DNA of 64,000 nucleotides from Ignavibacteria bacterium (GTDB lineage Bacteria; Bacteroidota; Ignavibacteria; Tepidaquicellales; Tepidaquicellaceae). Made by a program: the position numbers and the translations under genes. The notes below the pieces were generated by a model. That model made no database searches and had not been told where the DNA came from. It saw nothing but the letters and a program-made list of their open reading frames with translations. The DNA lies in assembly GCA_016709315.1 (NCBI GenBank), contig JADJMZ010000003.1, forward strand, positions 496,001 to 560,000, given 5' to 3'. Positions 43,095 to 52,664 of this stretch are shown here, piece by piece; the stretch's first letter is position 1; every line of letters starts with the position of its first letter.

Positions 43095-43205
43095 GTAGTT
43101 TCAAGGTGTATGAATAGATGTAATAAAGCTGCTAAAATAGACAAAAAAAGAAGTATTTGATATACATATAGTAAAATTTTATAGTGTAATTCGCGAATAA
43201 TTTTC

Positions 43206-43237
43206 TTTGCTAAAAAAGCAATTGGAGAGTAATTTTG
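43206..43237 (+). promoter_or_regulatory. Bacteroidota-type promoter for the T9SS-domain gene
   Basis: TTTTCTTTG (TTTG at 43206-43209), 20 bases, then TAATTTTG (43230-43237). The leader contains a small hairpin ACCGG-TATG-CCGGT (43296-43309). Confidence 0.7.
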
Positions 43238-43346
43238 TAAAGTTCATTACAATAACCCGCTCAGTTGATTGCAATCTGCTGATCACTAAAGGCATCACCG
43301 GTATGCCGGTTATTGTAAATTTTAAAAATTTAAAAAAAAATAAAAA

Positions 43347-44408
43347 ATGAAAACCAGCAAAATTATTACTTTAACAATTTTTATCCTTCTTTCCTGCCAC
43401 AATTTATTTTCACAGAATTTATTTAAAGATGATTTTAGTTATCCGGTTCGGGATAGTCTTGAAGGTTTTGGGAACTGGTCACGTAGTGGAGTTAATACAG
43501 GCTATAATGTACAGGTAAAAAGTCCGGGACTTACTTATGCAGGATATGCCGGATCCGGAATCGGTAATATGGTATTTTTTTCCAATACAGCCGAAGGTGA
43601 CAATGTAGCTCATGGCTTTACAGGACAAACCACCGGAAAAGTATATTTATCTTTTATGATCCGGGTTGACAGCCTGACAACAACAGCGACAACTGGTTAC
43701 AATATTTGTTTTAATCAATCAACCGGAGCAACGTTTTTTAATACAATGCTTTATACAAAAAAATTATCTTCTACGACGTTCAACTTTGGAATCAGAAAAT
43801 CCAGAAATGTAAGTTACAGCAGTACTGTTTTTAATACAAATACAACTTACTTAGCCGTTATAAAATATTCTTTTGTAGCAGGAGCTAACAATGACAGTTC
43901 GAAAATGTATATTTTTGCATCTGGTGTTCCTGCAACTGAGCCGGCAGTTCCATCTGCTTTTGCTACTGACAGCGTTGATGTAGTTAATATTGGGAATGTA
44001 GTGCTAACAAATAGTTATGCGCAAAGCGGTACACTCAAAGGATCATCAGTAAAAATTGACGGAATCAGAGTGGGACTTAACTGGACAGGCAGTATTCTGA
44101 GCAATGTAAATTTAATTTCCAATACAATGCCGGATGTATTTTCACTCAGTCAAAATTACCCGAATCCGTTTAATCCGGTTACAAAAATAGGTTTTAAGAT
44201 TCCTCAGGAGGGGAATGTAAAGCTTCAGGTATTTGATATTACAGGAAAATCAGTTGCAGTTTTAGCTAATGAAAAATTTACCGGAGGAGAATATTCTGTC
44301 AGTTTCAGTGGTGAGAATTTACCAAGCGGTGCTTACTTTTATAAAATGGAATTTAGCTCAAAAGATCAGGTAATAAGTAAAGTTTTAAAAATGACACTTT
44401 TAAAATAG
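43347..44408 (+). CDS. Secreted protein with T9SS type A sorting domain, N-terminal function unknown
   Basis: This 353-residue protein has a signal peptide (MKTSKIITLTIFILLSCHNLFSQ). A beta-rich domain (residues 24-260; begins LFKDDFSYPVRDSLEG, with GNWSRSG and AYAGSGIGNMVFF) resembles concanavalin-like lectin/LamG folds seen in many exported Bacteroidota proteins. The last 85 residues are a type A sorting domain (SQNYPNPFNPVTK, VFDITGKSV, GAYFYKMEF, VLKMTLLK). It is the only divergent partner of a helical-family gene that uses a T9SS domain in place of the dockerin module, which suggests that the two C-termini serve related ends. Confidence 0.87.
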   Translation: MKTSKIITLTIFILLSCHNLFSQNLFKDDFSYPVRDSLEGFGNWSRSGVNTGYNVQVKSPGLTYAGYAGSGIGNMVFFSNTAEGDNVAHGFTGQTTGKVYLSFMIRVDSLTTTATTGYNICFNQSTGATFFNTMLYTKKLSSTTFNFGIRKSRNVSYSSTVFNTNTTYLAVIKYSFVAGANNDSSKMYIFASGVPATEPAVPSAFATDSVDVVNIGNVVLTNSYAQSGTLKGSSVKIDGIRVGLNWTGSILSNVNLISNTMPDVFSLSQNYPNPFNPVTKIGFKIPQEGNVKLQVFDITGKSVAVLANEKFTGGEYSVSFSGENLPSGAYFYKMEFSSKDQVISKVLKMTLLK

Positions 44409-44648
44409 CATTTAGCAATTAACAATTAGCAATTAACAATTAGCAATTAACAATTAGCATTTAACAATTAGCATTTAACAATTAGCATTTAACAATTAGC
44501 ATTTAACAATTATCAATAGTGTAAACATTGAAAATAATTCGCCCGCCTTGCCTTGCTTCGCTTTGCGCAGCAAAGCAAGGCGAGGTAACTCGTAATTCGT
44601 AACTCGTAATTCGTAACTCGTAACTCGTAATTCGTAACTCGTAATTCA
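44409..44648. repeat. Heptad tracts and a GC-rich palindrome between convergent genes
   Basis: TTAGCAATTAACAA words are repeated about eight times (44409-44515). A palindromic GC-rich element (44541-44586, with CTTTGCGCAGCAAAG at its centre) follows, then about nine GTAACTC/GTAATTC heptads (44585-44648). Confidence 0.85.
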
Positions 44649-44661
44649 AACTGGGATAATA

Positions 44662-46092
44662 TTACAATTCACTGACTTTCTCCAAAAGCCATAGCTTTAT
44701 CCCGAATCTGTTGTTACTCATATTGCTGACTTCCTTTTTTATACCGGCAATTTTATAGTCCATATCCTTTTCCGCAAAAGAGGATTTTATTTTTATCAGA
44801 TCAGATGTAATTTTAAGAAATTCCATCGATGAAGTTTTTATTGATCCGAGAATGGATCTTTCTCTTGAGAGATAATGTCTGAATGTATCAATCATTAATA
44901 ACGCCTGGTCATAATATTCTTTGTCAATGTAAAGCTGAAGAAGAAGTATCTTTACCTGAATCTTTATTATAAAGTTCGAAAAGTTTGTTCTGGAAAAACA
45001 GTCAAGCGCTTTATCAAGTTCGCCTTTTTTGTATGAAATATAACCGTAACAAAAATTCAATGTGTTTTCTTTCTCTTCCGTAAGTCTGTTTTTAAATTTC
45101 TCAATATAATCTTCAGCCCAGTCAAACTCATTTACCCTGACGGCTTTTTTCACCTGGTTTAAAAAATCAGGGTAAAGGATCTTTCCTGATCCGGTAGTAT
45201 CTGAAACAGGATAATCTACTGCAAGTAAAAACTGCTCTTTAAGAAAATCCGTCCGGCTGAAATCATTATAAGCTGTAGCGCAGTAACCGTCCAGATGAAG
45301 ATATACCATATAATTATCAACTTCGTTAAGTTTTTCCCTGTATTTATTTATTAATTTCTTTAATTCGTAAAAATATTTTTCATCCTTTGTCGTTTCCATC
45401 AGAAGCACATAATAATATATTTCAAGTGTCGGATTATCAATAATTTTATTTTCCTTCAGGTAAGCCATTACATTGTCAAACATTTTCATGTCAAAATTGT
45501 AATTATTCTGATTGTTCTCATGCAGCATAATATTGTAAATTTTAAGCATGAAAATTGCAGAATAATTTACAAACAGATCAAGTCTCTCCTGCATGTAATG
45601 GAAATTTACATTTGGCTTTTTCGGAGAGTAATAAGACATTATTTCAAACTGAAGGTTCATTTTATGCTGAAAATAATTTTCATCTTTTACTTTGGTGTTT
45701 TCCAGGGACCTGCATGCATTTTTATATGTCTGTTCAAATGCACTATCCAGATTTCTGCTTCTTAATTCCTGAAGCAGATACTTTTCTTTTGCATAATTAT
45801 CTTTTCTGTAAGAATTGAATGCAAGAAATTCTTTACCCAGACCGAAAAGATCCGAAATCAGATTTTTGATTTTAAAGTATTCAAACTTCTCATTATTAAA
45901 GATCAGTTCAAATAGTGTATCTTCTTTAAGTTCCGCTGAATCAAACTCCGGGTAATGCTCATAAAGAATTTCAAAGAGACCTGTAATATTTTTATTTTTA
46001 TTGAACGCAGGTGAATTTATAAAATCCCTGAACTGCCTTATCTCGGCGCTGCTTAGTGTTTTAAGAAATTTTATTAACCGAGTACTCTGCAT
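44662..46092 (-). CDS. Helical-family protein, copy 5 (unknown function)
   Basis: This intact 476-residue member is the shortest. SPAFNK is near residue 27. The second motif is changed (LIFNNEKFEYF where others have F/Y-P-G-K-K-F), which is the main oddity. The middle is tyrosine- and lysine-rich helical sequence, and the protein ends LWLLEKVSEL with almost nothing after it. No export signal. It is divergent from the beta-helix gene at 46554 (461-base spacer) and convergent with the T9SS-domain gene. Confidence 0.84.
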   Translation of the reverse strand: MQSTRLIKFLKTLSSAEIRQFRDFINSPAFNKNKNITGLFEILYEHYPEFDSAELKEDTLFELIFNNEKFEYFKIKNLISDLFGLGKEFLAFNSYRKDNYAKEKYLLQELRSRNLDSAFEQTYKNACRSLENTKVKDENYFQHKMNLQFEIMSYYSPKKPNVNFHYMQERLDLFVNYSAIFMLKIYNIMLHENNQNNYNFDMKMFDNVMAYLKENKIIDNPTLEIYYYVLLMETTKDEKYFYELKKLINKYREKLNEVDNYMVYLHLDGYCATAYNDFSRTDFLKEQFLLAVDYPVSDTTGSGKILYPDFLNQVKKAVRVNEFDWAEDYIEKFKNRLTEEKENTLNFCYGYISYKKGELDKALDCFSRTNFSNFIIKIQVKILLLQLYIDKEYYDQALLMIDTFRHYLSRERSILGSIKTSSMEFLKITSDLIKIKSSFAEKDMDYKIAGIKKEVSNMSNNRFGIKLWLLEKVSEL

Positions 46093-46330
46093 AAAACTTA
46101 ATTTGATTAAAAATCTAAAGTGTTTTTGGAAGATAATTTAATTAAGAAAAAAATTAAAGGTTTTTGCATACTATTTCCTAAAGGACCATTCTGATAAGAT
46201 TCAGGAATTTACGAAAACGGATTATAATTTAATCTTTCAGGAGGATAATTGTAAATTTTCCTAAATCAATCATCCTAAAACCCTGTTTATTTTTCTTTGA
46301 CTTATCTGATTAATGATTTTAATTTGTTAC

Positions 46331-46466
46331 AAGGCGTTCCGAATGTTCAGATTTTATATAGAAAAAATTTTCCCCCTGTTTACAAATCTAATTTCAAACA
46401 TCGTAACGCCTTACGAACTAATCTGATTTTCTCAGGTTATTTTGATCTCAATTCTGTAACAGGGGG
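46331..46466 (+). promoter_or_regulatory. Interleaved stems in the leader of the beta-helix gene
   Basis: AAGGCGTT (46331-46338) pairs with AACGCCTT (46405-46412), extendable on both sides. CCCCCTGTT (46372-46380) pairs with AACAGGGGG (46458-46466). The two stems interleave, as in a pseudoknot. A weak promoter-like pair, TTTG (46296-46299) and TTAATTTG (46319-46326), lies just upstream. No gene was found in 46093-46553. Confidence 0.4.
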
Positions 46467-46553
46467 ATTTATTTTGTTGAAAGTAGAAAATAAAATAAAT
46501 TATAATTTTAAAAATATTCAAAAACATAAATATTCCCTGAGAGGAGAATCAAA

Positions 46554-49500
46554 ATGAAAAAAACACTAAACTTATTTACTTTGTCCTGCCTGATATATTT
46601 TACATTGAGCGGTACAGCATTTTCAGCTAATGAATATTTCAGAAGCAAAGTTTCAGGTAACTGGAATTTAACATCTACCTGGGAAATGTCAACTAACAGT
46701 GGTTCGAACTGGATAGCCGCAACACTTACTCCGAATGAAACCAGCGGTTTAATTACAGTAAGGTATCCTAATACTGTTACAGTCACTGCAAATGTAAACG
46801 CTGATCAGCTGAATATTGACAGCGGAAGTATTTCAATAAACGCGGGAGTTATATTAACTCTGTTAGATGGGAGCGGAACAGATTTTACAATTCTCAAAGG
46901 CGGCTCTGTGACCGGAGCAGGTACATTCAGGACACAGGGAGCAGCGACATCCATGAATTTAAGAGCCGGTTCAGTTTTCAGTGCTGTATTAAATGTAAAT
47001 TCAGGAACAACAGCCGTTTCGGATTTAACTTCACCTTTTATTGCCAGATTAAATGGAAATTTGACAGTGGATGCAGGAGCTACTTTGTCTTCAACAGGCG
47101 GTTATACTTTATTGATTTACGGTAATCTCACAAACAACGGAACAATGTCGGGTTCAGGTTCGACAATAAAGCATTACGGAACTGCGTTATCGAATACCGG
47201 GACAATCGCGACACCGAATTTCAACTTTGATTCTACCACTGCAGTTTCCGGGTCAGGTACCTGGACAGGGGGAAATATTTTTGTCGGGAGCAACGGAAAT
47301 GTTACTCTGATGAATAATGTGACATTTTCACCGGTCAGTTTATTTTCCGTAAAAACAGGCGGAGTATTTTCTGCAAATACTTTTAATGCTACATTTACAT
47401 CAGGAACAATTGAAATTCTCACAGGAGGAACAGTTGCAAATTCAGGTACAGTAAAGACTCAGGGCACTATATCTTTAAATCCGAGAACCGGCTCAAATTT
47501 TAATGCAAACTTAAATGTAGTTTCAGGAACAACCATTGCTGCCGAATTAACTTCGCCTTATAATGCGAGGTTAAATGGAAATGTGACAGTGGATCCCGGA
47601 GCTACTTTGTCTTCAAACAATACAGGAAGCTATACTTTATTTATTTACGGTAACATAACAAACAACGGATCAATGTCGGGTTCAGGTTCGACAGTAAAGC
47701 ATTACGGAACTGCGTTATCGAATACGGGTTCAGTCACAACCCCGAATTTCAACTTTGATTCTACAACTGCAGTTTCCGGGTCAGGTACCTGGACAGGGGG
47801 AAATATTTTTGTCGGGAGCAACGGAAATGTTACCCTAATGAATAATGTGACATTTTCACCGGTCACTTTATTTTCCGTAAAAACAGGCGGAGTATTTTCT
47901 GCAAATACTTTTAATGCTACATTTACATCAGGAACAATTGAAATTCTCACAGGAGGAACAGTTGCAAATTCAGGTACAGTAAAGACTCAGGGCACTATAT
48001 CTTTAAATCCGAGAACCGGCTCAAATTTTAATGCTAACTTAAATGTAGTTTCAGGAACAACCGTTGCTGCGGAATTAACTTCGCCTTATAATGCGAGGTT
48101 AAATGGAAATGTGACAGTGAATGCAGGAGCTGTTTTGTCTTCAAACAATACAGGAAGCTATACTTTATTTATTTACGGTAACATAATAAACAATGGATCA
48201 ATAGCCGGTACAGGCTCTACTGTAAAACATTACGGAGCTGCTTTATCAAATACGGGTTCAGTCACAACCCCGAATTTCAACTTTGATTCTACCACTGCAG
48301 TTTCCGGTTCCGGTACCTGGACAGGGGGAAATATTTTTGTCGGGAGCAACGGAAATGTTACTCTGATGAATAATGTGACATTTTCACCGGTCACTTTATT
48401 TTCCGTAAAAACAGGCGGAACATTTTCTGCAAATACTTTTAATGCTACATTTACATCAGGAACAATTGAAATTCTCACAGGAGGAACAGTTGCAAATTCA
48501 GGTACAGTAAGGACTCAGGGCAGTGTATCTTTGAATCCGAGAACCGGCTCAAATTTTAATGCAAACTTAAATGTGGTTTCAGGAACAACCGTTGCTGCGG
48601 AATTAACTTCGCCTTATAATGCGAGATTAAATGGAAATGTGACAGTGGATCCCGGAGCTATATTATCTTCAAACAATACCGGAAGCTATACACTTTTTAT
48701 TTATGGTAATGTTACAAACAACGGAGCGATATCAGGAAATGGAGATATAGAATTTCAAAGCGGAGTTCATTCATTACAAGGTTCAGGAGTGTGGACAGCG
48801 AATGCATTTATACTAAGCGGAGCAGTTGTTAATCTGCTCAGTAACCACCAGCTGAAAAATATTACAATTAATTCGGGAGGAACTTTCAACATAAGTAACA
48901 GGCATGTAAAGTTCACAGCTTCAAATCCTATTGTTCAAAACGGTACATTTATTACTCCTGATACAGATATTGAATACAACGGAATCTCTGCTCAGAATAT
49001 TTCTACAGTTAATATAATCTATGCAGGATTGAAGATTAATAATGCTGCGGGAACAACATTACCTGGTAGTATAACTATTTCAGATACTCTTGCTATGTTG
49101 CAGGGTGATCTGAATCTTTCAGGAAATGTAATCACATTTACTCCTGACGGATTTTTATCCGAGACCCCGGAAAATGTTATTTTCGGAGCGTCAGGACATA
49201 TTATAACTACAAGAACACTCGGCGCTCCTTCTGCAATGAATGTAGCCGGTTTCGGAGCAGTGCTTACCAGTGCAGTTAGTTTAGGAAGCACTGAAATCAA
49301 AAGGGGTCATGCTGTTCAGACAGGATTAAACGGCGGTACAAGTATCAAAAGATATTTTGACATTACTCCGTCCAATAATTCAGGACTGAATGCAACCTTA
49401 GTATTTAAATATGATGACTCAGAACTTAACGGAAAACCTGAGACCTCACTGAAATTATTCAAGTCAACAAACTCCGGAAGCACCTGGCTGTTTCAGAATG

Positions 49501-50129
49501 GCATTGTAAATCATCTGACAAATCAAATTACATTAACCGGCATAAATTCTTTTTCGAGATGGTCATCAGATTCTTCAGGTGTTTCAGCATCAATTAAATT
49601 GATAATGCAGGGATTTTATAATTCATCTTCCAATGCAATGAGTACGGATGATACTGTCCGTGTCTATCTGCGAAATACATCTGCGCCTTTTGCAATTGTG
49701 GATTCAGCAAAAGAAATTATCAACAGGTTTTCTTTAAAGGCGGCATTCAAATTTCCGAATGCAACTGCAGGAACATACTATCTTCAGTTAAAGCACAGAA
49801 ATTCGATAGAGACATGGAGCAATTCAGGTTTAGCGTACATTCCCGGAACTACATTAAATCATGATTTTACATTTGCACAAAACATGGCATTTGGACTCAA
49901 TCAGATTCAGGTTGATGCATCTCCTCTGAGATTTGCACTGTACAGCGGTGATGTTAATCAGGATGGTACAATTGACGCTTCTGATCTCAGTAATGTGGAC
50001 AATGACGCTTTCAGCTCTGTCAGCGGATATGTAAACACGGATTTAAACGGAGATGATTTAGTGGATGCGACGGATGTGAGTATTGTGGATAATAATGCTT
50101 TCAATGCTGTGAGTGTTATAAGACCATGA
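46554..50129 (+). CDS. Secreted beta-helix protein with 528-bp internal repeats and dockerin module
   Basis: The ATG at 46554 follows a good ribosome site (GAGAGGAG). The 1191-residue product has a signal peptide (MKKTLNLFTLSCLIYFTLSGTAFSA) and begins NEYFRSKVSGNWNLTSTW, the usual start of secreted parallel beta-helix proteins in this group. Residues about 116-725 are tandem repeats of 174-176 residues, each with GTWTGGNIFVGSNGNVTLMNN and SGTTVAAELTSPYNARLNGN-type strands. A long beta domain follows, and the dockerin module starts near 49597 (GDVNQDGTIDASD; the second loop is NGDDLVDATD) and ends VIRP. A structural or adhesive surface role is likely. Repeat number probably varies between strains. 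Confidence 0.9.
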   Translation: MKKTLNLFTLSCLIYFTLSGTAFSANEYFRSKVSGNWNLTSTWEMSTNSGSNWIAATLTPNETSGLITVRYPNTVTVTANVNADQLNIDSGSISINAGVILTLLDGSGTDFTILKGGSVTGAGTFRTQGAATSMNLRAGSVFSAVLNVNSGTTAVSDLTSPFIARLNGNLTVDAGATLSSTGGYTLLIYGNLTNNGTMSGSGSTIKHYGTALSNTGTIATPNFNFDSTTAVSGSGTWTGGNIFVGSNGNVTLMNNVTFSPVSLFSVKTGGVFSANTFNATFTSGTIEILTGGTVANSGTVKTQGTISLNPRTGSNFNANLNVVSGTTIAAELTSPYNARLNGNVTVDPGATLSSNNTGSYTLFIYGNITNNGSMSGSGSTVKHYGTALSNTGSVTTPNFNFDSTTAVSGSGTWTGGNIFVGSNGNVTLMNNVTFSPVTLFSVKTGGVFSANTFNATFTSGTIEILTGGTVANSGTVKTQGTISLNPRTGSNFNANLNVVSGTTVAAELTSPYNARLNGNVTVNAGAVLSSNNTGSYTLFIYGNIINNGSIAGTGSTVKHYGAALSNTGSVTTPNFNFDSTTAVSGSGTWTGGNIFVGSNGNVTLMNNVTFSPVTLFSVKTGGTFSANTFNATFTSGTIEILTGGTVANSGTVRTQGSVSLNPRTGSNFNANLNVVSGTTVAAELTSPYNARLNGNVTVDPGAILSSNNTGSYTLFIYGNVTNNGAISGNGDIEFQSGVHSLQGSGVWTANAFILSGAVVNLLSNHQLKNITINSGGTFNISNRHVKFTASNPIVQNGTFITPDTDIEYNGISAQNISTVNIIYAGLKINNAAGTTLPGSITISDTLAMLQGDLNLSGNVITFTPDGFLSETPENVIFGASGHIITTRTLGAPSAMNVAGFGAVLTSAVSLGSTEIKRGHAVQTGLNGGTSIKRYFDITPSNNSGLNATLVFKYDDSELNGKPETSLKLFKSTNSGSTWLFQNGIVNHLTNQITLTGINSFSRWSSDSSGVSASIKLIMQGFYNSSSNAMSTDDTVRVYLRNTSAPFAIVDSAKEIINRFSLKAAFKFPNATAGTYYLQLKHRNSIETWSNSGLAYIPGTTLNHDFTFAQNMAFGLNQIQVDASPLRFALYSGDVNQDGTIDASDLSNVDNDAFSSVSGYVNTDLNGDDLVDATDVSIVDNNAFNAVSVIRP
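46899..48730 (+). repeat. Near-identical 528-bp tandem repeat within the beta-helix gene
   Basis: Matching positions recur at 47421, 47949 and 48477, exactly 528 bases apart, with a slightly shorter first unit (522 bases) and a partial last one. Units 1-3 differ at only a few per cent of positions, including at third codon positions, so they are recent copies or are kept alike by gene conversion. Confidence 0.9.
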
Positions 50130-50133
50130 TTAC

Positions 50134-50320
50134 ATTTGGAATTTGGGATTTCGGATTTGGAATTTATTGATTTTACCCGCCTTGCCGCGAGGCAGGGATT
50201 TATGATTTATGATTTTAGATTTTTGTTTTAAATTTATGAATATAGGTTGTTAATTGTTAATTGTTAATTGTTAATTGATAACTGTCACACTGTTAACTGC
50301 CTAACTGCCTAACTTTAAAA
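50134..50320. repeat. Intergenic repeat mosaic
   Basis: TTTGGAA/TTTCGGA words, a GC-rich hairpin (50176-50197), a GATTTAT tract, TTAATTG heptads and CTAACTGCC units, then a terminator. The arrangement is duplicated at 52242-52440. GTAACCC heptads follow at 50420-50490. Confidence 0.8.
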
Positions 50321-50351
50321 GAGCCGGAATGATCTTCCGGCTTTTTTTTTT
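50321..50351 (+). terminator. Rho-independent terminator after the beta-helix gene
   Basis: AGCCGGAA / TTCCGGCT with loop TGATC and ten T. It is the same as the copy at 24917 in its stem and loop. Confidence 0.87.
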
Positions 50352-50591
50352 CTGTTGAAATTACTTTAAAAAATTCATTTAGAAGTTATTTAGAATATGA
50401 ATTTGAATTATAAGTTCGAAACACTTAATTCGTAACCCGTAACCCGTAATCCGTAACTCGTAACCCGTAACTCGTCATTCATAACCCGTCATTTTTATTT
50501 CTAAAAACTGACCTGTGTCATACTATTTATTATTAAAATATTGTATACTATTTGAAATATATCTAAGTCAAATTTAAACGGAGGCATTCAA

Positions 50592-52241
50592 ATGAAAAAT
50601 TCATTTAAGTTTTTAAAACCGGGGAAGACTTATGTAATTTCAATCTTTATTATCCTGATCTTAATTTTCTCACAGAACGCAAATTCACAAAGCTGGTCTG
50701 GATTATCAACAGGAATGAATGACTGGGTTCATGCTCTTACTGTTTACAACGGTGAACTGATAGTCGGAGGGCAATTTACAAGCGCCGGTGGAGTTCCTGC
50801 AAATTATATTGCAAAATGGAACGGAACTTCCTGGTCACCGCTTGGCTCGGGTACAAATGCGGAAGTTGACGCTCTCACAGTCTTTAACGGAGAACTTGTT
50901 GCCGGCGGAAGATTCACAATGGCTGGAGGAGTCGAATTGAATTTTCTGGCAAAATGGGACGGGACAAGCTGGAATGATGATCTTGGCGGTGTTGGAGATA
51001 TTGTAACCTCGCTTACAGTATATGGTAACAGACTTATAGCAGGAGGATATTTCATTGAAGCCGACGGATCACCTGTAGGGCGCATTGCATCAAGAGGCTC
51101 CGGAGGATGGTTAAATATGGGCGGAGGAATGAATGCACAGGTAATGACACTTGGTCATTATGGAAGCGCTCTAATTGCAGGTGGATTTTTTACAACAGCA
51201 GGAGGACAAAGCGCCAGCCATATTGCAAGCTGGGACGGAACTTCCTGGTCACCAGTAGGAACAGGTATCGGGCACATAGTTTATTCTTTAACTGAGTATA
51301 AAGGCGAACTTATAGCAGGCGGATTATTCTCTAGCGCCGGCGGAGTCAGTGCCAATAATATTGCAAAGTGGAATGGAATTTCCTGGTCACCGCTTGGAAG
51401 CGGAATGGGAGGAGTTATTTATCATTACGTTTTCGGATTGACAGTTTTGAATAATGATCTGTATGCAGGCGGTCTTTTTCAAACTGCCGGTGGAATCACT
51501 ACTAACAGTATAGCTAAATGGGACGGTACTTCATGGTCTGCACTTGAAACAGGACTTTTTTACGGCGGATCAAATGCCTGCGGAGCGTATGCTGTAAATA
51601 CTTTTGGAAACAGTGTCATAGTCGGAGGACTTTTCAACTCTGCCGGAAGTATAAATGTCTACCACATTGCTCAATGGAGCGTACCGGTATCGGGGACTTT
51701 TAATGTAACCGCAGTGCAGGAAGGATTTTATGATGCTGCTGCAAATAAACTCAGACAGAGTGATGTTGTGGAATTGGATCTTTGCGAAGCTATACCACCA
51801 TACAATATTGTTGAGTCTTCATTTGCGAATTTGGATTCAAATACATTAACGGGAAGTTTTCAGATCACAAATGCCCCAACCGGCTCATATTACATAGTCT
51901 TAAAGCACAGGAACTGTATTGAAACATGGAGCAGTTCGACTGTGAATTATACATCCGGAAGTACAGTTAATTTTGATTTCAGTACAGCAATTACGAAAGC
52001 ATTCGGCAGCAATATGAAACAGGTAGACAATTCGCCATTGAGATTTGCCCTGTACAGCGGTGATGTAAATCAGGATGCAACTACAGATGCTTCAGATCTT
52101 AGTGATGTAGATAATGATGCTTACTTTTCACTGAGCGGTTATGTAAATACTGACGTTACCGGAGATAATTTTGTTGATGCTCAGGATTTAAGTATTGTGG
52201 ATAATAATGCGTTAAATGCTGTGAGTGTGGTAAGACCGTGA
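50592..52241 (+). CDS. Secreted Kelch-like repeat protein with dockerin module (tandem copy 1)
   Basis: The ATG at 50592 follows a ribosome site (CGGAGG). The 549-residue product has an N-terminal signal (hydrophobic VISIFIILILIFS, cleavage after NANSQ) and seven or so repeats of about 45 residues of the form GGxFTxAGGVxANxIAKWNGTSWSPLG, which in known exported proteins form a beta-propeller. The dockerin module starts near 51702. Its first calcium loop is altered (GDVNQDATTDASD, with the glycine after the aspartate lost), and the tail ends VVRP. A cysteine replaces serine in the signature (KHRNCIETWS). It is the tandem duplicate of 52665-54323, and the upstream sequence is duplicated too. 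Confidence 0.88.
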   Translation: MKNSFKFLKPGKTYVISIFIILILIFSQNANSQSWSGLSTGMNDWVHALTVYNGELIVGGQFTSAGGVPANYIAKWNGTSWSPLGSGTNAEVDALTVFNGELVAGGRFTMAGGVELNFLAKWDGTSWNDDLGGVGDIVTSLTVYGNRLIAGGYFIEADGSPVGRIASRGSGGWLNMGGGMNAQVMTLGHYGSALIAGGFFTTAGGQSASHIASWDGTSWSPVGTGIGHIVYSLTEYKGELIAGGLFSSAGGVSANNIAKWNGISWSPLGSGMGGVIYHYVFGLTVLNNDLYAGGLFQTAGGITTNSIAKWDGTSWSALETGLFYGGSNACGAYAVNTFGNSVIVGGLFNSAGSINVYHIAQWSVPVSGTFNVTAVQEGFYDAAANKLRQSDVVELDLCEAIPPYNIVESSFANLDSNTLTGSFQITNAPTGSYYIVLKHRNCIETWSSSTVNYTSGSTVNFDFSTAITKAFGSNMKQVDNSPLRFALYSGDVNQDATTDASDLSDVDNDAYFSLSGYVNTDVTGDNFVDAQDLSIVDNNALNAVSVVRP

Positions 52242-52439
52242 TTCCATTTGGAAATTGCCCGCCTTGCCGCGAGGCAGGGGATTTCGGATTTGGAATTTAT
52301 TGATTTTACCCGCCTTGCCGCGAGGCAGGGATATTTGATTTATGATTTTAGATTTTTGTTTTAAATTTATGAATATAGGTTGTTAATTGTTAATAGCTAT
52401 CTGTCACACTTTTAACTGCCTAACTTTCTAACTTTAAAA
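52242..52439. repeat. Intergenic repeat mosaic with two GC-rich hairpins
   Basis: Two copies of the GC-rich element (52257-52280 and 52309-52330) alternate with TTTCGGATTTGGAATTTATT words, followed by a GATTTTA tract and CTAACTG units. It is the duplicate of 50134-50320 with one extra GC element. Confidence 0.8.
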
Positions 52440-52467
52440 GAGCCGGAAAGATCTTCCGGCTTTTTTA
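52440..52467 (+). terminator. Rho-independent terminator after Kelch-like copy 1
   Basis: AGCCGGAAAGATCTTCCGGC plus a run of T. Its core GCCGGAAAGATCTTCCGGC is close to a perfect palindrome. Confidence 0.87.
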
Positions 52468-52664
52468 TTTCTGTTGAAAATTACTTTAAAAATTTTCATG
52501 AGCAGTTAATGAGAGGAAGAATTTGATTTGTAAATTCGTAATTTTTAATTCGTAATTTTTAATTTTTATTTCTAAAAACTGACTTGTGTCATACTATTAA
52601 TAAAAAAAATATTGTATACTATTTAAATTTCAATTTTCAGTAAAACTAAAACGGAGGCATTGAA

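Noticed and set aside
47174..48478. Three similar minus-strand frames of 82 codons
   Set aside because: They are antisense shadows recurring because the beta-helix gene has 528-bp repeats.
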